Of a DNA stretch of 64,000 nucleotides, positions 1 to 8,381 are shown one piece after another. Source of the DNA: an uncultured Ulvibacter sp. (GTDB taxonomy: Bacteria; Bacteroidota; Bacteroidia; Flavobacteriales; Flavobacteriaceae). Below the pieces are notes generated by a model, which did no database searches, had not been told where the DNA came from, and saw only the letters and a list, made by a program, of their open reading frames with translations. The stretch's first letter is position 1, and each line of letters starts with the position of its first letter. The translations under genes were made by a program, and so were the position numbers. The stretch is taken from NCBI GenBank assembly GCA_913063405.1, contig CAJXZB010000003.1:1-64000 (forward strand), read 5' to 3'.

Positions 1-170
1 TGACGAATTTTGTTTTAGGATAAATAGATCCCAATTTAAACAAAGTATTTTTCATAAAGCTATTCAAAGAATGGTTAGCACTAAACCTGTTTATCATAAA
101 AATATAAAACAGATACTAAGTGTATAGCTTAAAGTATTTATATTTTAAGATTGGCATAGGTAAAAACCCC
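1..170 (+). mobile_element. right end of an IS1595/ISXO2-like insertion sequence (left part outside window)
   Basis: The window opens inside a transposase frame that stops at 125-127. After the stop, the sequence up to about 170 ends in a C run (taaaaacccc at 161-170), which could be the terminal inverted repeat. The left end is outside the window, so neither the paired repeat nor a target-site duplication can be checked. The boundary is an inference. Confidence 0.3.
2..127 (+). CDS. C-terminal end of ISXO2-like transposase (partial)
   Basis: Frame 2 is open from the window edge and stops at 125-127, giving 41 residues. It begins DEFCFRINRS, which matches the conserved (L)DEFxxRxNRR segment near the end of ISXO2/IS1595-family DDE transposases. 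The remainder is basic (FKQSIFHKAIQRMV). The start lies outside the window, so it cannot be told whether the gene is intact. It would catalyse cut-and-paste or copy-and-paste movement of its own element. The call rests on one short motif. Confidence 0.55.
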   Translation, partial: DEFCFRINRSQFKQSIFHKAIQRMVSTKPVYHKNIKQILSV

Positions 171-550
171 TAACTTAATTAGGAAAAGCCCTACTAGAGA
201 TGACAATCGTTAACAAATAAAGCTCTCGATTGAAAACCTTTAGACATAACAAAATGCTAATACCACACTTTCTGGCATCAATATCTCATTACAGACTCTA
301 TTGTATGACCTTTGCCCCCATCCATATCTTTATAACTTCGAAAAGCACCGAGCATTCTTACGTGAGTGATGTTATATTCCAAGATCAGATTAGCCTAAAG
401 ACAATCTTATTTCGGGTGTTATTTACAACCTAAGGTTCACAATACTTAATTTCTGTTACAAATTCTCTTTTTTCTGAAAAAGAACTACTAAATTTCAGAA
501 TACATTTTTAATGCAATCCCATTAGAACAATCAATTTTAAAAATCCTTTT
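128..550. other. intergenic region, no convincing gene
   Basis: It holds a C-run and CCTAA/TTAGG inverted-repeat motif at 168-193 (listed separately). A 67-codon open frame at 230-433 has no recognisable features or family resemblance and is treated as chance. The stretch just before the lipoprotein gene is AT-rich and presumably holds its promoter, but no clear -7 box was identified. Confidence 0.4.
168..193. promoter_or_regulatory. candidate operator: inverted repeat plus 21-bp-spaced CCCTA direct repeat
   Basis: ccctaacttaattag at 168-182 contains CCTAA and TTAGG arms (169-183) around a 5-base centre. CCCTA recurs at 189-193, exactly 21 bp from the CCCTA at 168-172, or two helical turns. 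The same 15-mer recurs at 3050-3064 just before another gene. It could be a regulator site, or the outer end of the insertion sequence. Confidence 0.3.
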
Positions 551-751
551 ATGAAAGCCAAAACGCTAATTATCGCAACTATTTTATCTCTAGGTTTATT
601 GACTTCCTGTAGAGAACAAAAACACACAGAAAAAGAAGCCGAAGCCGATGTTAAAATCGAACAAATAGAAGAGCAACCTGAAATCGATGTTGATGAAAAA
701 AGACGCCTTGATAGCATTCGTCAAGTAAAGGAACACGGACACGCTCATTAA
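551..751 (+). CDS. small lipoprotein, 66 aa
   Basis: The N-terminus is a lipoprotein signal peptide: basic start, hydrophobic core, then lipobox LTSC with the modified Cys at residue 20. The mature part is short, acidic and rich in Glu/Lys, and ends in a His-containing tail (EHGHAH) that might bind a metal ion. It lies 49 bp upstream of a HupE/UreJ-like membrane protein and probably shares its transcript. No family is recognised. A periplasmic or outer-membrane accessory for metal handling is inferred only from the neighbour and the His tail. Confidence 0.6.
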   Translation: MKAKTLIIATILSLGLLTSCREQKHTEKEAEADVKIEQIEEQPEIDVDEKRRLDSIRQVKEHGHAH

Positions 752-800
752 TCCTGTTAGCATCGAGTAAACTAATGACTTATAGCCTATATTTTCAATT

Positions 801-1499
801 TTGATGAATGCAAACCTTAAAAAAATAATAACCCGTTCGGTTTTATTACTTTTTTGTTTAATCTCCTTAGGAGTTTATGCACACGGCGTTGATGAACAAA
901 CACAATCCTTTTTATCCTTAAATAAAGGAATTGCCTTTGGTCCTTTTCTCTATGTTGGGGCAAAACATATGATCACAGGATATGATCATTTACTATTTTT
1001 AGTAGGTGTTATTTTCTTTTTATACAGAACAAGAGAAGTCATCGTTTATGTGAGTTATTTTACCATTGGGCATAGTGCAACGCTCTTACTCGGCGTGATG
1101 GCCAATATTCAAGTTAATGCCTATCTAATTGATGCCATCATTGCCTTATCCATTGTCTATAAAGGGTTTGACAATCTGGGTGGGTTTAAACGATTTTTTG
1201 GCAAACAGCCTAATACCAAAGCCGCTGTACTCATTTTTGGATTGTTTCACGGTTTTGGTTTAGCGACCAAATTACAAGAATTTGAGTTTGATAAAGAAGG
1301 CCTTTTTATCAATTTATTGGGCTTTAATCTAGGGGTAGAAATAGGCCAGTTTTTGGCCTTGGGTTTCGTGGTATTACTCATAGCCATTTGGAGAAGGTAC
1401 AACAGCTATCTTAAGTTTTCTAAAATCACCAACATCCTATTAATGGCAGCAGGATTCCTGTTGCTCGGATTTCAATTAACGGGATATTTCATGTCTTAA
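801..1499 (+). CDS. HupE/UreJ-family membrane protein, 232 aa
   Basis: A polytopic inner-membrane protein of the HupE/UreJ_2 family, members of which are implicated in nickel or cobalt uptake. A signal-like N-terminus is followed by about six membrane segments. Conserved features visible are GYDHLLFL (residues 60-67, His63), GHS (90-92) and FHGFGLA (149-155). The length is normal for the family. It sits between the small lipoprotein and a single-pass anchor protein only 9 bp downstream. The same HupE plus anchor pairing is known in Proteobacteria. The substrate is not determined here. The first two codons are both Met, so the start may be 804. Confidence 0.8.
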   Translation: MMNANLKKIITRSVLLLFCLISLGVYAHGVDEQTQSFLSLNKGIAFGPFLYVGAKHMITGYDHLLFLVGVIFFLYRTREVIVYVSYFTIGHSATLLLGVMANIQVNAYLIDAIIALSIVYKGFDNLGGFKRFFGKQPNTKAAVLIFGLFHGFGLATKLQEFEFDKEGLFINLLGFNLGVEIGQFLALGFVVLLIAIWRRYNSYLKFSKITNILLMAAGFLLLGFQLTGYFMS

Positions 1500-1508
1500 C
1501 ACCGCATT

Positions 1509-2147
1509 ATGGAAACAAACAAACAGCCCATTATGGGCAAAAAACAACTTCTAAAATCGACCTGTATTGCCTTATTTATAGGTGTTTTGGTATTATTAGC
1601 AGCGGTTTTTCCTGCCGAATACGGAATGGACCCTTTAGGAGCAGGTAAACTTTTTGGTTTCGGAAAACTATACCAAGGCGATGTAGAGTCCAGCACTAGT
1701 GAAGCCAACAGCACCACAACATCTGTTTTAAATTTTAAAAAATTAGAACTCGAAAAATTGGGTTCTCCAGCCGACGTTCCTAAACCTATTGAAGCTCAAA
1801 ATCCCCCACCAGAAACACAGTACTCTTCAAGAGAAGATACCCTAACTGTATCTGTCCCGGCGGGAAAAGGTCTTGAATATAAATTTAAGATGCTCAAGTA
1901 TGGTAGTGTTAAGTATGAGTGGGCCACCGATCAAGGCATCGTTTATATAGATTTTCATGGAGAAGTGAAACAAGCCCACCCACTAGAAAATGTATTCTAT
2001 GAAAGTTATACCCTCGCCTATTCCAATAATATGGTGGGAACTTTTACGGCTCCTTTTGAAGGAAAGCATGGCTGGTATTTTAGAAATGATAGTAATCAGG
2101 ACATTGTGGTAACCTTACGACTAAAAGGGCAATATGAATTGTTCTAA
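1509..2147 (+). CDS. single-pass transmembrane anchor protein, 212 aa
   Basis: One membrane helix lies near residues 16-36, followed by PAEYGMDPLGAGKLFGF, which resembles proteins annotated only as transmembrane anchor protein next to HupE/UreJ genes. The rest (about 100-212) looks like a beta-rich extracytoplasmic domain. The start lies 9 bp after the HupE-like gene, so co-transcription is likely. Met9 (1533) is an alternative start. Its role is unknown; association with the upstream transporter is inferred from gene order. Confidence 0.65.
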   Translation: METNKQPIMGKKQLLKSTCIALFIGVLVLLAAVFPAEYGMDPLGAGKLFGFGKLYQGDVESSTSEANSTTTSVLNFKKLELEKLGSPADVPKPIEAQNPPPETQYSSREDTLTVSVPAGKGLEYKFKMLKYGSVKYEWATDQGIVYIDFHGEVKQAHPLENVFYESYTLAYSNNMVGTFTAPFEGKHGWYFRNDSNQDIVVTLRLKGQYELF

Positions 2148-2238
2148 ATCATAAATGCGTCCTCAAATAAAACCGAGGTACGATCGGGAAGATGTGGGTT
2201 TGAATCGCACTATTACTTCTATTAATAAGTTCAAAAAT
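2148..2238 (+). other. possible degenerate tRNA-like segment
   Basis: Around 2195-2215 the string gtgggtttgaatcgcac resembles a tRNA T-arm (TTTGAAT loop flanked by partly pairing GTGGG and CGCAC). No matching D-arm or acceptor stem was found upstream. It may be a tRNA remnant or chance, so no tRNA gene is called. Confidence 0.15.
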
Positions 2239-2266
2239 CATCTCGTTTTAAAGTGAGATGTGTTTT
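2239..2266 (+). terminator. hairpin terminator after the HupE cassette
   Basis: CATCTC at 2239-2244 pairs with GAGATG at 2255-2260, with further weak pairs inside, and is followed by tgttttt. It is about 90 bp after the stop of the anchor-protein gene and is in the right orientation to end that transcript. Confidence 0.6.
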
Positions 2267-2458
2267 TGGTTTTTAAAACGCTCTTCAACTGAAATGAGGT
2301 GAAAATTTGGGATAAGAAAGCCAACCACGATTCGGGTAACTAGACTGGTCGAATTAATAAAAACAATGTATTTCGGCGATGAGACTTGTATTTCATAGGA
2401 TTTAATCGTACAATTGAGGTTTAAAGGCCTATTGCCCCCAACCTATAATCTAGTTATT

Positions 2459-2911
2459 ATGACTTTAAGATCTAAATTTACCCTGCTCACTATTGCACTA
2501 TTATTATTTACAACGCTCACTATTGCTCAAAAAAAAGAGCAAAATCCATCGATTATTTCGGGAGATGTTGCAATTAGTAAATATCACGATCGCGATGAAC
2601 TTGAACAAATGCGAAAAGGTCAACTTTTAAGTTTATACAATAGACGGATTGAAGTAATCATCAAGATTTTGCCAAATATTGCATTTGCCACCAAGCCTGG
2701 CACTACCATGAATTCCTTAGGTATTCCAGATACCAAAGAAAACCGTAATGCATTAGAAGATAATATTGATGCAACGACCACATATTTTGATAACACTATA
2801 GAATTTCAAAAAATTGTACTACCCTATTCAGATAAGAGCAACCTAATTTCTGCGATATTGTTTTACGAAGAAACCTTGAAGGCATTGCACACCTATGATG
2901 ACTTTAATTAG
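2459..2911 (+). CDS. secreted hypothetical protein, 150 aa
   Basis: The start at 2459 was preferred over the upstream ATG at 2414 because it places a clean signal peptide (MTLRSKFTLLTIALLLFTTLTIAQ) at the N-terminus. The mature part is mostly helical and charged and has no motif recognised here. There are no Cys residues, no T9SS sorting domain and no membrane helix beyond the signal peptide, so a soluble periplasmic location is likely. The C-rich stretch attgccccca (2431-2440) just upstream resembles the one before the giant adhesin. Confidence 0.6.
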   Translation: MTLRSKFTLLTIALLLFTTLTIAQKKEQNPSIISGDVAISKYHDRDELEQMRKGQLLSLYNRRIEVIIKILPNIAFATKPGTTMNSLGIPDTKENRNALEDNIDATTTYFDNTIEFQKIVLPYSDKSNLISAILFYEETLKALHTYDDFN

Positions 2912-3049
2912 GTGATCGTTCTTTTAATAATTTAACATTTTTAAGATATTCCACGCACAATCACTTTATTTTGTTAAAATTGTGTGCATTTCATCGTATT
3001 TATGCGGATTTTATGGATTTATTGTTGTTTTATTTGTAATTTTAGTAGT

Positions 3050-3064
3050 CCCTAACTTAATTAG
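3050..3064. promoter_or_regulatory. second copy of the ccctaacttaattag motif
   Basis: Exact 15-base match to 168-182. It lies 6 bp before the ATG of the beta-helix gene, so if functional it acts in the leader or as a repressor site. Only two copies are present in the window. Confidence 0.3.
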
Positions 3065-3070
3065 TTTAGT

Positions 3071-4378
3071 ATGAATAAAAACTACCCCTTAGTTATATTT
3101 TTCCTCCTTTTCCCCTTTTTCTGTTTATTCTCACAACAGGAAAAAGGAATATATGGTAGCGAAAATTGGTTAGATATCTGGACCGAATTTAATTCGAGTG
3201 CAAACGAATATCCTGAGCCCACACAGATTCTTTCTGGAAATATTAAAAACGATACTAAGCTGTATAAGAAAGAAACATATCTCCTATTAGGGAATGTATT
3301 CGTTACAGATAGTACTACTCTCTCCATAGAACCTGGTACCGTAATACTTGGCGATTATAAATCCAAAGCTTCGTTAGTTATAAGTAACGGCTCTAAGATT
3401 ATTGCCGAAGGAACCCAAACGGACCCAATTGTCTTCTCATCTAATAGAGGTATTAAAAGAAAGGGAGATTGGGGAGGAATTTTCATTTTAGGTAACGCAC
3501 CTACAAATATGATAGATGAAGCTTCGGAATTGGAATATGGCCTTAATCCATCATCTTCAGAAATGATACTGTATGGTGGGAATGATCAGGCAGACAATTC
3601 TGGAATTTTAAAATATGTAAGAATTGAATATGCTGGAAAGAGAACCAAAAACTATGGCTATTTTAATGGTCTTACCTTAGCCGCAGTAGGTAGTGAAACT
3701 GTGGTGGAGAATATAATGGTTAGTTACTGCCAAGGAAGTTCCTTCCTTGTTCTTGGAGGAAACACAACGCTCAACCAATTAGTATCTTTTCGGTCGAAAA
3801 GGAGTGATTTTATATTTAATTATGGTGCGCAATCTTTATTAGCAAATTCATTAGCAGTAAAGTCGCCATATCATACTTCCTCTGGAGGGGTGAGTAGCAT
3901 TTATTTGGCATCCTATAATGAAAAAGAAGAAGTAGATCCAACCAAAAAAGGCACAAGTCTCTATGCGGAAAATCTAACACTCATGGTTTTGAGTAATAAT
4001 TTAGAAGCAGACATTAAGGTTGGCCTAGTACATGAAGCAATGTACGTTAAAGAAGGTGCCGCATTTTCCATGAATAAAAGCATCTTTTCTGGCTTTAACC
4101 CTGCGGTTAAACTAGACAATAAAATACGGATAAATAACGAAAATCTTAGTAAAATGGGATTCTCTAATATGTATTTTAATAATTGCCAGGGTAATATTTT
4201 TACAGAAAATGAACCTAATAATGAAGATCTAGAGAATTGGTATGGCAATAGAGCATTTGGCAATGTATACTCCCAAGGGTCAGATTCTGAGACTTTTATC
4301 GATGTTAAAGATTTCGATAAACCAGATTTTAGATTAAGAATCAACAAAATTATAGCCATTATTCTTCCTGAAGAATAA
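3071..4378 (+). CDS. secreted right-handed beta-helix protein, 435 aa
   Basis: A signal peptide (residues 1-22) is followed by repeated short strand-turn units typical of parallel beta-helix folds, for example TTLSIEPGTVI, SLVISNGSKIIAEGT and GDWGGIFILGNAP. Flavobacterial proteins with this SIEPGTVI...DPIVFSS...GDWGGI pattern are surface or secreted and often carry a C-terminal sorting domain. Here none is recognisable: the protein ends RINKIIAIILPEE. It opens the adhesin/SprF block. The function is unknown; polysaccharide or surface binding would be a guess. Confidence 0.7.
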   Translation: MNKNYPLVIFFLLFPFFCLFSQQEKGIYGSENWLDIWTEFNSSANEYPEPTQILSGNIKNDTKLYKKETYLLLGNVFVTDSTTLSIEPGTVILGDYKSKASLVISNGSKIIAEGTQTDPIVFSSNRGIKRKGDWGGIFILGNAPTNMIDEASELEYGLNPSSSEMILYGGNDQADNSGILKYVRIEYAGKRTKNYGYFNGLTLAAVGSETVVENIMVSYCQGSSFLVLGGNTTLNQLVSFRSKRSDFIFNYGAQSLLANSLAVKSPYHTSSGGVSSIYLASYNEKEEVDPTKKGTSLYAENLTLMVLSNNLEADIKVGLVHEAMYVKEGAAFSMNKSIFSGFNPAVKLDNKIRINNENLSKMGFSNMYFNNCQGNIFTENEPNNEDLENWYGNRAFGNVYSQGSDSETFIDVKDFDKPDFRLRINKIIAIILPEE

Positions 4379-4406
4379 TCGGAACATACATACAAGAATT
4401 TACTGA

Positions 4407-4435
4407 CTTACATCTTAACCATTTCCGGATGTAAG
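4407..4435. terminator. inverted repeat downstream of the beta-helix gene
   Basis: CTTACATC at 4407-4414 pairs with GATGTAAG at 4428-4435 around a 13-base loop. There is no U-run after it, so a termination role is doubtful. It may instead be an operator upstream of the next gene. Confidence 0.3.
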
Positions 4436-4479
4436 GATATATCCAATTGTAATCGGTTATAAACATTAAAAACATCTAG

Positions 4480-5946
4480 ATGGAGAAAATTACTTTTCTA
4501 AAATTTCTATATTTCTTAGTTGGTTTTTTTATGGTTTCGCCCATTGGGGAAATCGAGGCTCAGGTTGTTATAGGAACTCCAGATCTTCAATTTACACAGG
4601 CGTGTGCAAATGAATCTTTTAACTCGTTTACAGCAAACTTCGTTTTTAGCCCTGAATCTGGTATAGGTCCATCCAATCAATTTATAATCGAAATGTCGGA
4701 CCCTGAAGGTAGTTTCTCAGACCCAAACATTGTATTTAGCTCAAGCCCGGGAGCCATAAGCACGTCTCCCGCCTCAGCCAACTTTTCTCTACCCGTAACC
4801 ACAGCCGGTGAGGGTTATAAAATTAGAATAAGAAGTACGCATCCTGTTGCGTCGAGTACCCTATCTGATAGTTTTTCTGCCTATTATAAAATACAGGATA
4901 GTCCTTTTACAATTAATAACCTAACTGCAACAGCGAGTTTTTGCCCTGGAGGAAGTTATCTTCTAACGATTGATAACCCGGGTACAGGTAATAATGATTC
5001 ACCATTAAATTACCCTTCCCTATCCTTTAACTGGTTTAAGGAAATTAATCCTACAACATCCATTTTCATAGCTCAAAGCCCTACACTATCTGTAACCCAA
5101 GAGGGAACTTATTTTGTTGAGACCAATTACGGTACATGTACGTCCAACTCGTTTTCGAACAGGGTCGCAGTGTCAGAAGCCACTTCTGGAGATGTAGTAT
5201 TTGCAACCATAGTATCTAGCTTAGGTAATCCATTTTGCGCAGCGAATGGACCAACAACATTAAGCACCGATCCAGGAAATGGTTACCAATGGTTTAAAGA
5301 GGGAACACCAATATCTGGTGCCACAAGCCAGACTTATGAGACCTCTGCCTATGGCTCATATTCAGTAATTGTAAATTTTGGAAATTGTGAAGCAACAGGA
5401 AATATTGAACTAGAAACTGGAACCTTTACAAGCAATATCAATGTTCCCTTCAATAATATGCTAGAAGCTGGAGATTCGCTTAGTGTTACTGTTACGACTT
5501 CTGCTATCAACCCTATGTTTCAATGGTTTTTTAATAATGAAATCATTCCTAATGCCACACAAAGCACATTTAATGCAACCGATTTTGGTCTTTATGTTGT
5601 CATCATTACACAAACTAGTGATTGTAGTACTACAAGTGATCATGACTTTTTGGTGGAAGAGTTTATTAATGTTTTTCCTGAAGTAGAAAATATCCCAAAC
5701 CTAATAAGTCCAAATGGTGATGGTATTAATGACACTTGGATTATTCCAACGCCTTATGTGAGTGGCAGCAATACAGAGGTGGTTATATATTCATCTCATG
5801 GAGAAATAGTATTGAATACAAAAGACTATTTAAATAATTGGCCCGAAGATCATCTTAGTGGAAGCAGCGTAAACCAAGTTTATTATTACATGATTATACC
5901 TCAAGACCTTGAACCTAAAAAAGGTTCAATAACCATAGTAAAATAA
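4480..5946 (+). CDS. T9SS type B (gliding-motility C-terminal) Ig-like adhesin, 488 aa
   Basis: A signal peptide ending near IEAQ (residue 28) is followed by about three Ig-like modules, each with a CxxG...YQWF/FNWF...TYxVxV pattern (around residues 140-230, 245-315 and 325-395). The C-terminal ~90 residues are a CHU_C/type B sorting domain: it starts NLISPNGDGINDTW and ends with the usual YYYMIIP...GSITIVK strand. Such proteins leave the cell through T9SS and stay on the surface. The next gene, one base downstream, is its likely SprF partner. Confidence 0.85.
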   Translation: MEKITFLKFLYFLVGFFMVSPIGEIEAQVVIGTPDLQFTQACANESFNSFTANFVFSPESGIGPSNQFIIEMSDPEGSFSDPNIVFSSSPGAISTSPASANFSLPVTTAGEGYKIRIRSTHPVASSTLSDSFSAYYKIQDSPFTINNLTATASFCPGGSYLLTIDNPGTGNNDSPLNYPSLSFNWFKEINPTTSIFIAQSPTLSVTQEGTYFVETNYGTCTSNSFSNRVAVSEATSGDVVFATIVSSLGNPFCAANGPTTLSTDPGNGYQWFKEGTPISGATSQTYETSAYGSYSVIVNFGNCEATGNIELETGTFTSNINVPFNNMLEAGDSLSVTVTTSAINPMFQWFFNNEIIPNATQSTFNATDFGLYVVIITQTSDCSTTSDHDFLVEEFINVFPEVENIPNLISPNGDGINDTWIIPTPYVSGSNTEVVIYSSHGEIVLNTKDYLNNWPEDHLSGSSVNQVYYYMIIPQDLEPKKGSITIVK

Positions 5947-5947
5947 A

Positions 5948-8359
5948 ATGAAAACAATAGCAATTCATACTATCATATTTTTCTGCTTCGTGCAGATAGG
6001 CTACTCTCAGGCTGAGGATGGAGTGGTTGCGCTTGATATACCCGCTAGAAATTCATTGATGTTCAACAGGTATGTGGCACATCCTACCTTTAGTTTCGTG
6101 CGAGAGCAAAACAAGTATATAACAGTAACAAACAAAAGAGAGCTAGTAGAAATCCAAGACGCCCCGCTTACCTATTTCTTTAATTATTCTGGGCGCATCA
6201 AAGAAAATATTGGCGCAGGAATTGGGGTTTATCAACAAAATTATGGGGTACTCACCTCCTTTGGTGGAATAGTCAACTTTGCGTACAACGTTCGAGTACA
6301 GGAAGACAGTAATTTTACATTTGGGATAAATATTGGCGCGTATAAAAGTGGCTTAAATAGCGGAAAAGTGGTTTCTAATTTTGACGACCCAGCTCTTGAC
6401 AATATTCCCTCAAACTTTCTACTAACTATAAACCCTGGACTTAACTATGGCACTGGGTTTATGGATTTTGGTGTTTCGCTCAATAATATACTTACTTATA
6501 ACTTCAAAACTTCTGCCTTAGTAGAAAAAAATCCAAAACAAGGGGTCCAAGGACATATGATGTATACAGGTTATTTTGGCGGTTATGGTTTTTTTGGAGA
6601 AAGTAGGTTTTCAATGCTGGCAAGGTCTGAATTTCAAAAAGAGGCCACTATCGTTTCAGGAGTAATGATGCTAACTGTACCTAAAGGGATATGGGCTCAA
6701 GTAGGCTATAATACCAAACATGGAGCATCTGGCGGACTTGGTATTAATATAACACCACAAATCGCAATTGAATATAATTACGAAAAACCATTTGTTGGGC
6801 TTACCAATTTAGGTGCTGCCCATGAGATTACTCTGGCCTATAGATTTAAAAATAAAAATTATTATGACTATGGCAGTGATGATGATTTAGCAGGATTATT
6901 CACTCTCGAAAAGAAACAGAAGAAGCAAAGCAAGAAAAAAATCGCTGAAGCATCAGAAAAATCGAAAGTCGATGAACAAGAAAAATCAAACCTAGAAGAG
7001 CAAGCAAGGCTGGATACTGAAGAACAAACAAGATTAGCTTCAGAAAAACAAGCAAGACTGGATGCTGAAGAACAAACAAGGTTGGCTTCAGAAGAGCAAG
7101 CAAGACTTGATGAAGAAGAACAAACAAGATTGGCTTCAGAAAAACAAGCAAGACTCGATGAAGAAGAACAAACAAGATTGGCTTCAGAAAAACAAGCAAG
7201 ACTCGATGAAGAAGAACAAACAAGATTAGCTTCGGAAAAACAAGCAAGACTCGATGAAGAAGAACAAACAAGATTAGCTTCGGAAAAACAAGCAAGACTC
7301 GATGCTGAAAAACAAGCAAGACTCGATGAAGAAGAACAAACAAGGTTAGCTTCGGAAAAACAAGCAAGACTGGATGCTGAAAAACAAGCAAGATTAGCTT
7401 CAGAAAAACAAGCAAGACTCGATGAAGAAGAACAAGTACGATTAGATGCGGAAAAAAAGACTAAAGAAGGTTTGATTAAAAGTCCTATTGACAATATTGG
7501 CAAGTCTATTACTGAATTGACAATGCAAACGGACGAGTCTAGCATAACACAAGCCCAATTATTGAAAAAATTACAAGCCGCCGTTACCATCAAGGAGAAA
7601 GATTTGAAAGATTTGAAGGAAGAAAATGACCTTAGCGAACAAAACATCTATGTGGAGCCAAAACCTTTCAAAAGTATTAGTGAAGAAAATGAAGTTATTG
7701 AGCTTCTAAAAATAAATTTAGATACTATTATATTAAGACAAAAGAGAAAGATTATACAACTAGAATCCTTACTGAAGGAGCGAGTAACTACTTTTAAAGA
7801 CCCTAATGATGAAACGAATCTGTACTATCGAAATAAGATAACCACACTAAAATCGGAACAGGAAAAAGCTATCAGAAACCGTGAATCGCTAGTCTCTTCT
7901 TTAGAAGAAATAACTATTGCTACAGATTTTGAACGCAAACGACGTATCAAGAGAGCTGCCTACAATAATGATCAAGACAGGTATACCCAGGACAGAAAGG
8001 TGCTAAATAGTTTAAGGCAAAATGTCTCAATAAGCAAAACTCCATTAACCTTAGAAGATTTAGACTTTGGCCGAGAGCGAAACAACAACATTCAAATTCT
8101 TAAAAATGTACAGCATATCGAAAGTGGATACTATCTAGTTCTCGCTGTTCATAATATCGTTACTAAACGTGATGAATTTTTAGCACAGGTAATTTCTGCT
8201 GGATATAAAGAAGTAGATTTCTTCTTTGATGTAAACACCAGTGAGTATTATATCTACTCCAAAAAATTCGACACTATCAACGAAACTGAACGCTCATTGA
8301 GTACAAAATTAGACAAACCTTATAATCAAAAGACAAGCATAATTAAAATCGAAAACTAA
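5948..8359 (+). CDS. PorP/SprF-family T9SS protein with octad-repeat stalk and SPOR-like C-terminus, 803 aa
   Basis: Residues 1 to about 310 are a PorP/SprF outer-membrane beta-barrel: signal peptide ending YSQA, an NRYVAHPTFSFV start, repeated GAGIGVY/GGLGINI strands and a terminal EITLAYRF. A Lys/Glu-rich linker follows, then 19 tandem octads of the type (A/T)RLxxExQ (residues 353-504), a second helical region, and about 100 C-terminal residues (SGYYLVLAVHN...EYYIYSKKFDT) resembling SPOR-like domains at the end of long PorP/SprF proteins. SprF proteins help export or anchor SprB-type adhesins. Here the barrel may be tethered to the cell wall through the stalk. The gene lies one base after the type B adhesin. 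Confidence 0.85.
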   Translation: MKTIAIHTIIFFCFVQIGYSQAEDGVVALDIPARNSLMFNRYVAHPTFSFVREQNKYITVTNKRELVEIQDAPLTYFFNYSGRIKENIGAGIGVYQQNYGVLTSFGGIVNFAYNVRVQEDSNFTFGINIGAYKSGLNSGKVVSNFDDPALDNIPSNFLLTINPGLNYGTGFMDFGVSLNNILTYNFKTSALVEKNPKQGVQGHMMYTGYFGGYGFFGESRFSMLARSEFQKEATIVSGVMMLTVPKGIWAQVGYNTKHGASGGLGINITPQIAIEYNYEKPFVGLTNLGAAHEITLAYRFKNKNYYDYGSDDDLAGLFTLEKKQKKQSKKKIAEASEKSKVDEQEKSNLEEQARLDTEEQTRLASEKQARLDAEEQTRLASEEQARLDEEEQTRLASEKQARLDEEEQTRLASEKQARLDEEEQTRLASEKQARLDEEEQTRLASEKQARLDAEKQARLDEEEQTRLASEKQARLDAEKQARLASEKQARLDEEEQVRLDAEKKTKEGLIKSPIDNIGKSITELTMQTDESSITQAQLLKKLQAAVTIKEKDLKDLKEENDLSEQNIYVEPKPFKSISEENEVIELLKINLDTIILRQKRKIIQLESLLKERVTTFKDPNDETNLYYRNKITTLKSEQEKAIRNRESLVSSLEEITIATDFERKRRIKRAAYNNDQDRYTQDRKVLNSLRQNVSISKTPLTLEDLDFGRERNNNIQILKNVQHIESGYYLVLAVHNIVTKRDEFLAQVISAGYKEVDFFFDVNTSEYYIYSKKFDTINETERSLSTKLDKPYNQKTSIIKIEN
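7004..7459 (+). repeat. in-frame tandem repeat, 24/48-bp units coding ARLDEEEQ-TRLASEKQ octads
   Basis: Nineteen 24-bp units, mostly alternating as 48-bp pairs, with near-identical DNA in neighbouring copies (gaagaacaaacaagattggc and gaaaaacaagcaagactcga recur). All units keep the reading frame, so copy-number change would alter stalk length without a frameshift. Confidence 0.9.
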
Positions 8360-8381
8360 CTATTACATAAAAAATAACATA

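Noticed and set aside
230-433. 67-codon open frame
   Set aside because: No ribosome-binding site, signal peptide or known pattern, and it is in a non-coding-looking region next to an insertion-sequence end.
2148-2238. tRNA gene
   Set aside because: Only a T-arm-like piece is visible; no D-arm, anticodon arm or acceptor stem can be drawn.
7004-7459. Tandem repeats that could be mistaken for a CRISPR array
   Set aside because: The units are contiguous 24/48-bp coding repeats inside a protein gene, with no unique spacers and no cas genes nearby.
6868-7647. 259-codon open frame on the minus strand
   Set aside because: It is antisense to the octad repeats. Its Ser/Cys/Leu repeats are the mirror of the ARLDEEEQ coding repeats, and no plausible fold or signal is present.
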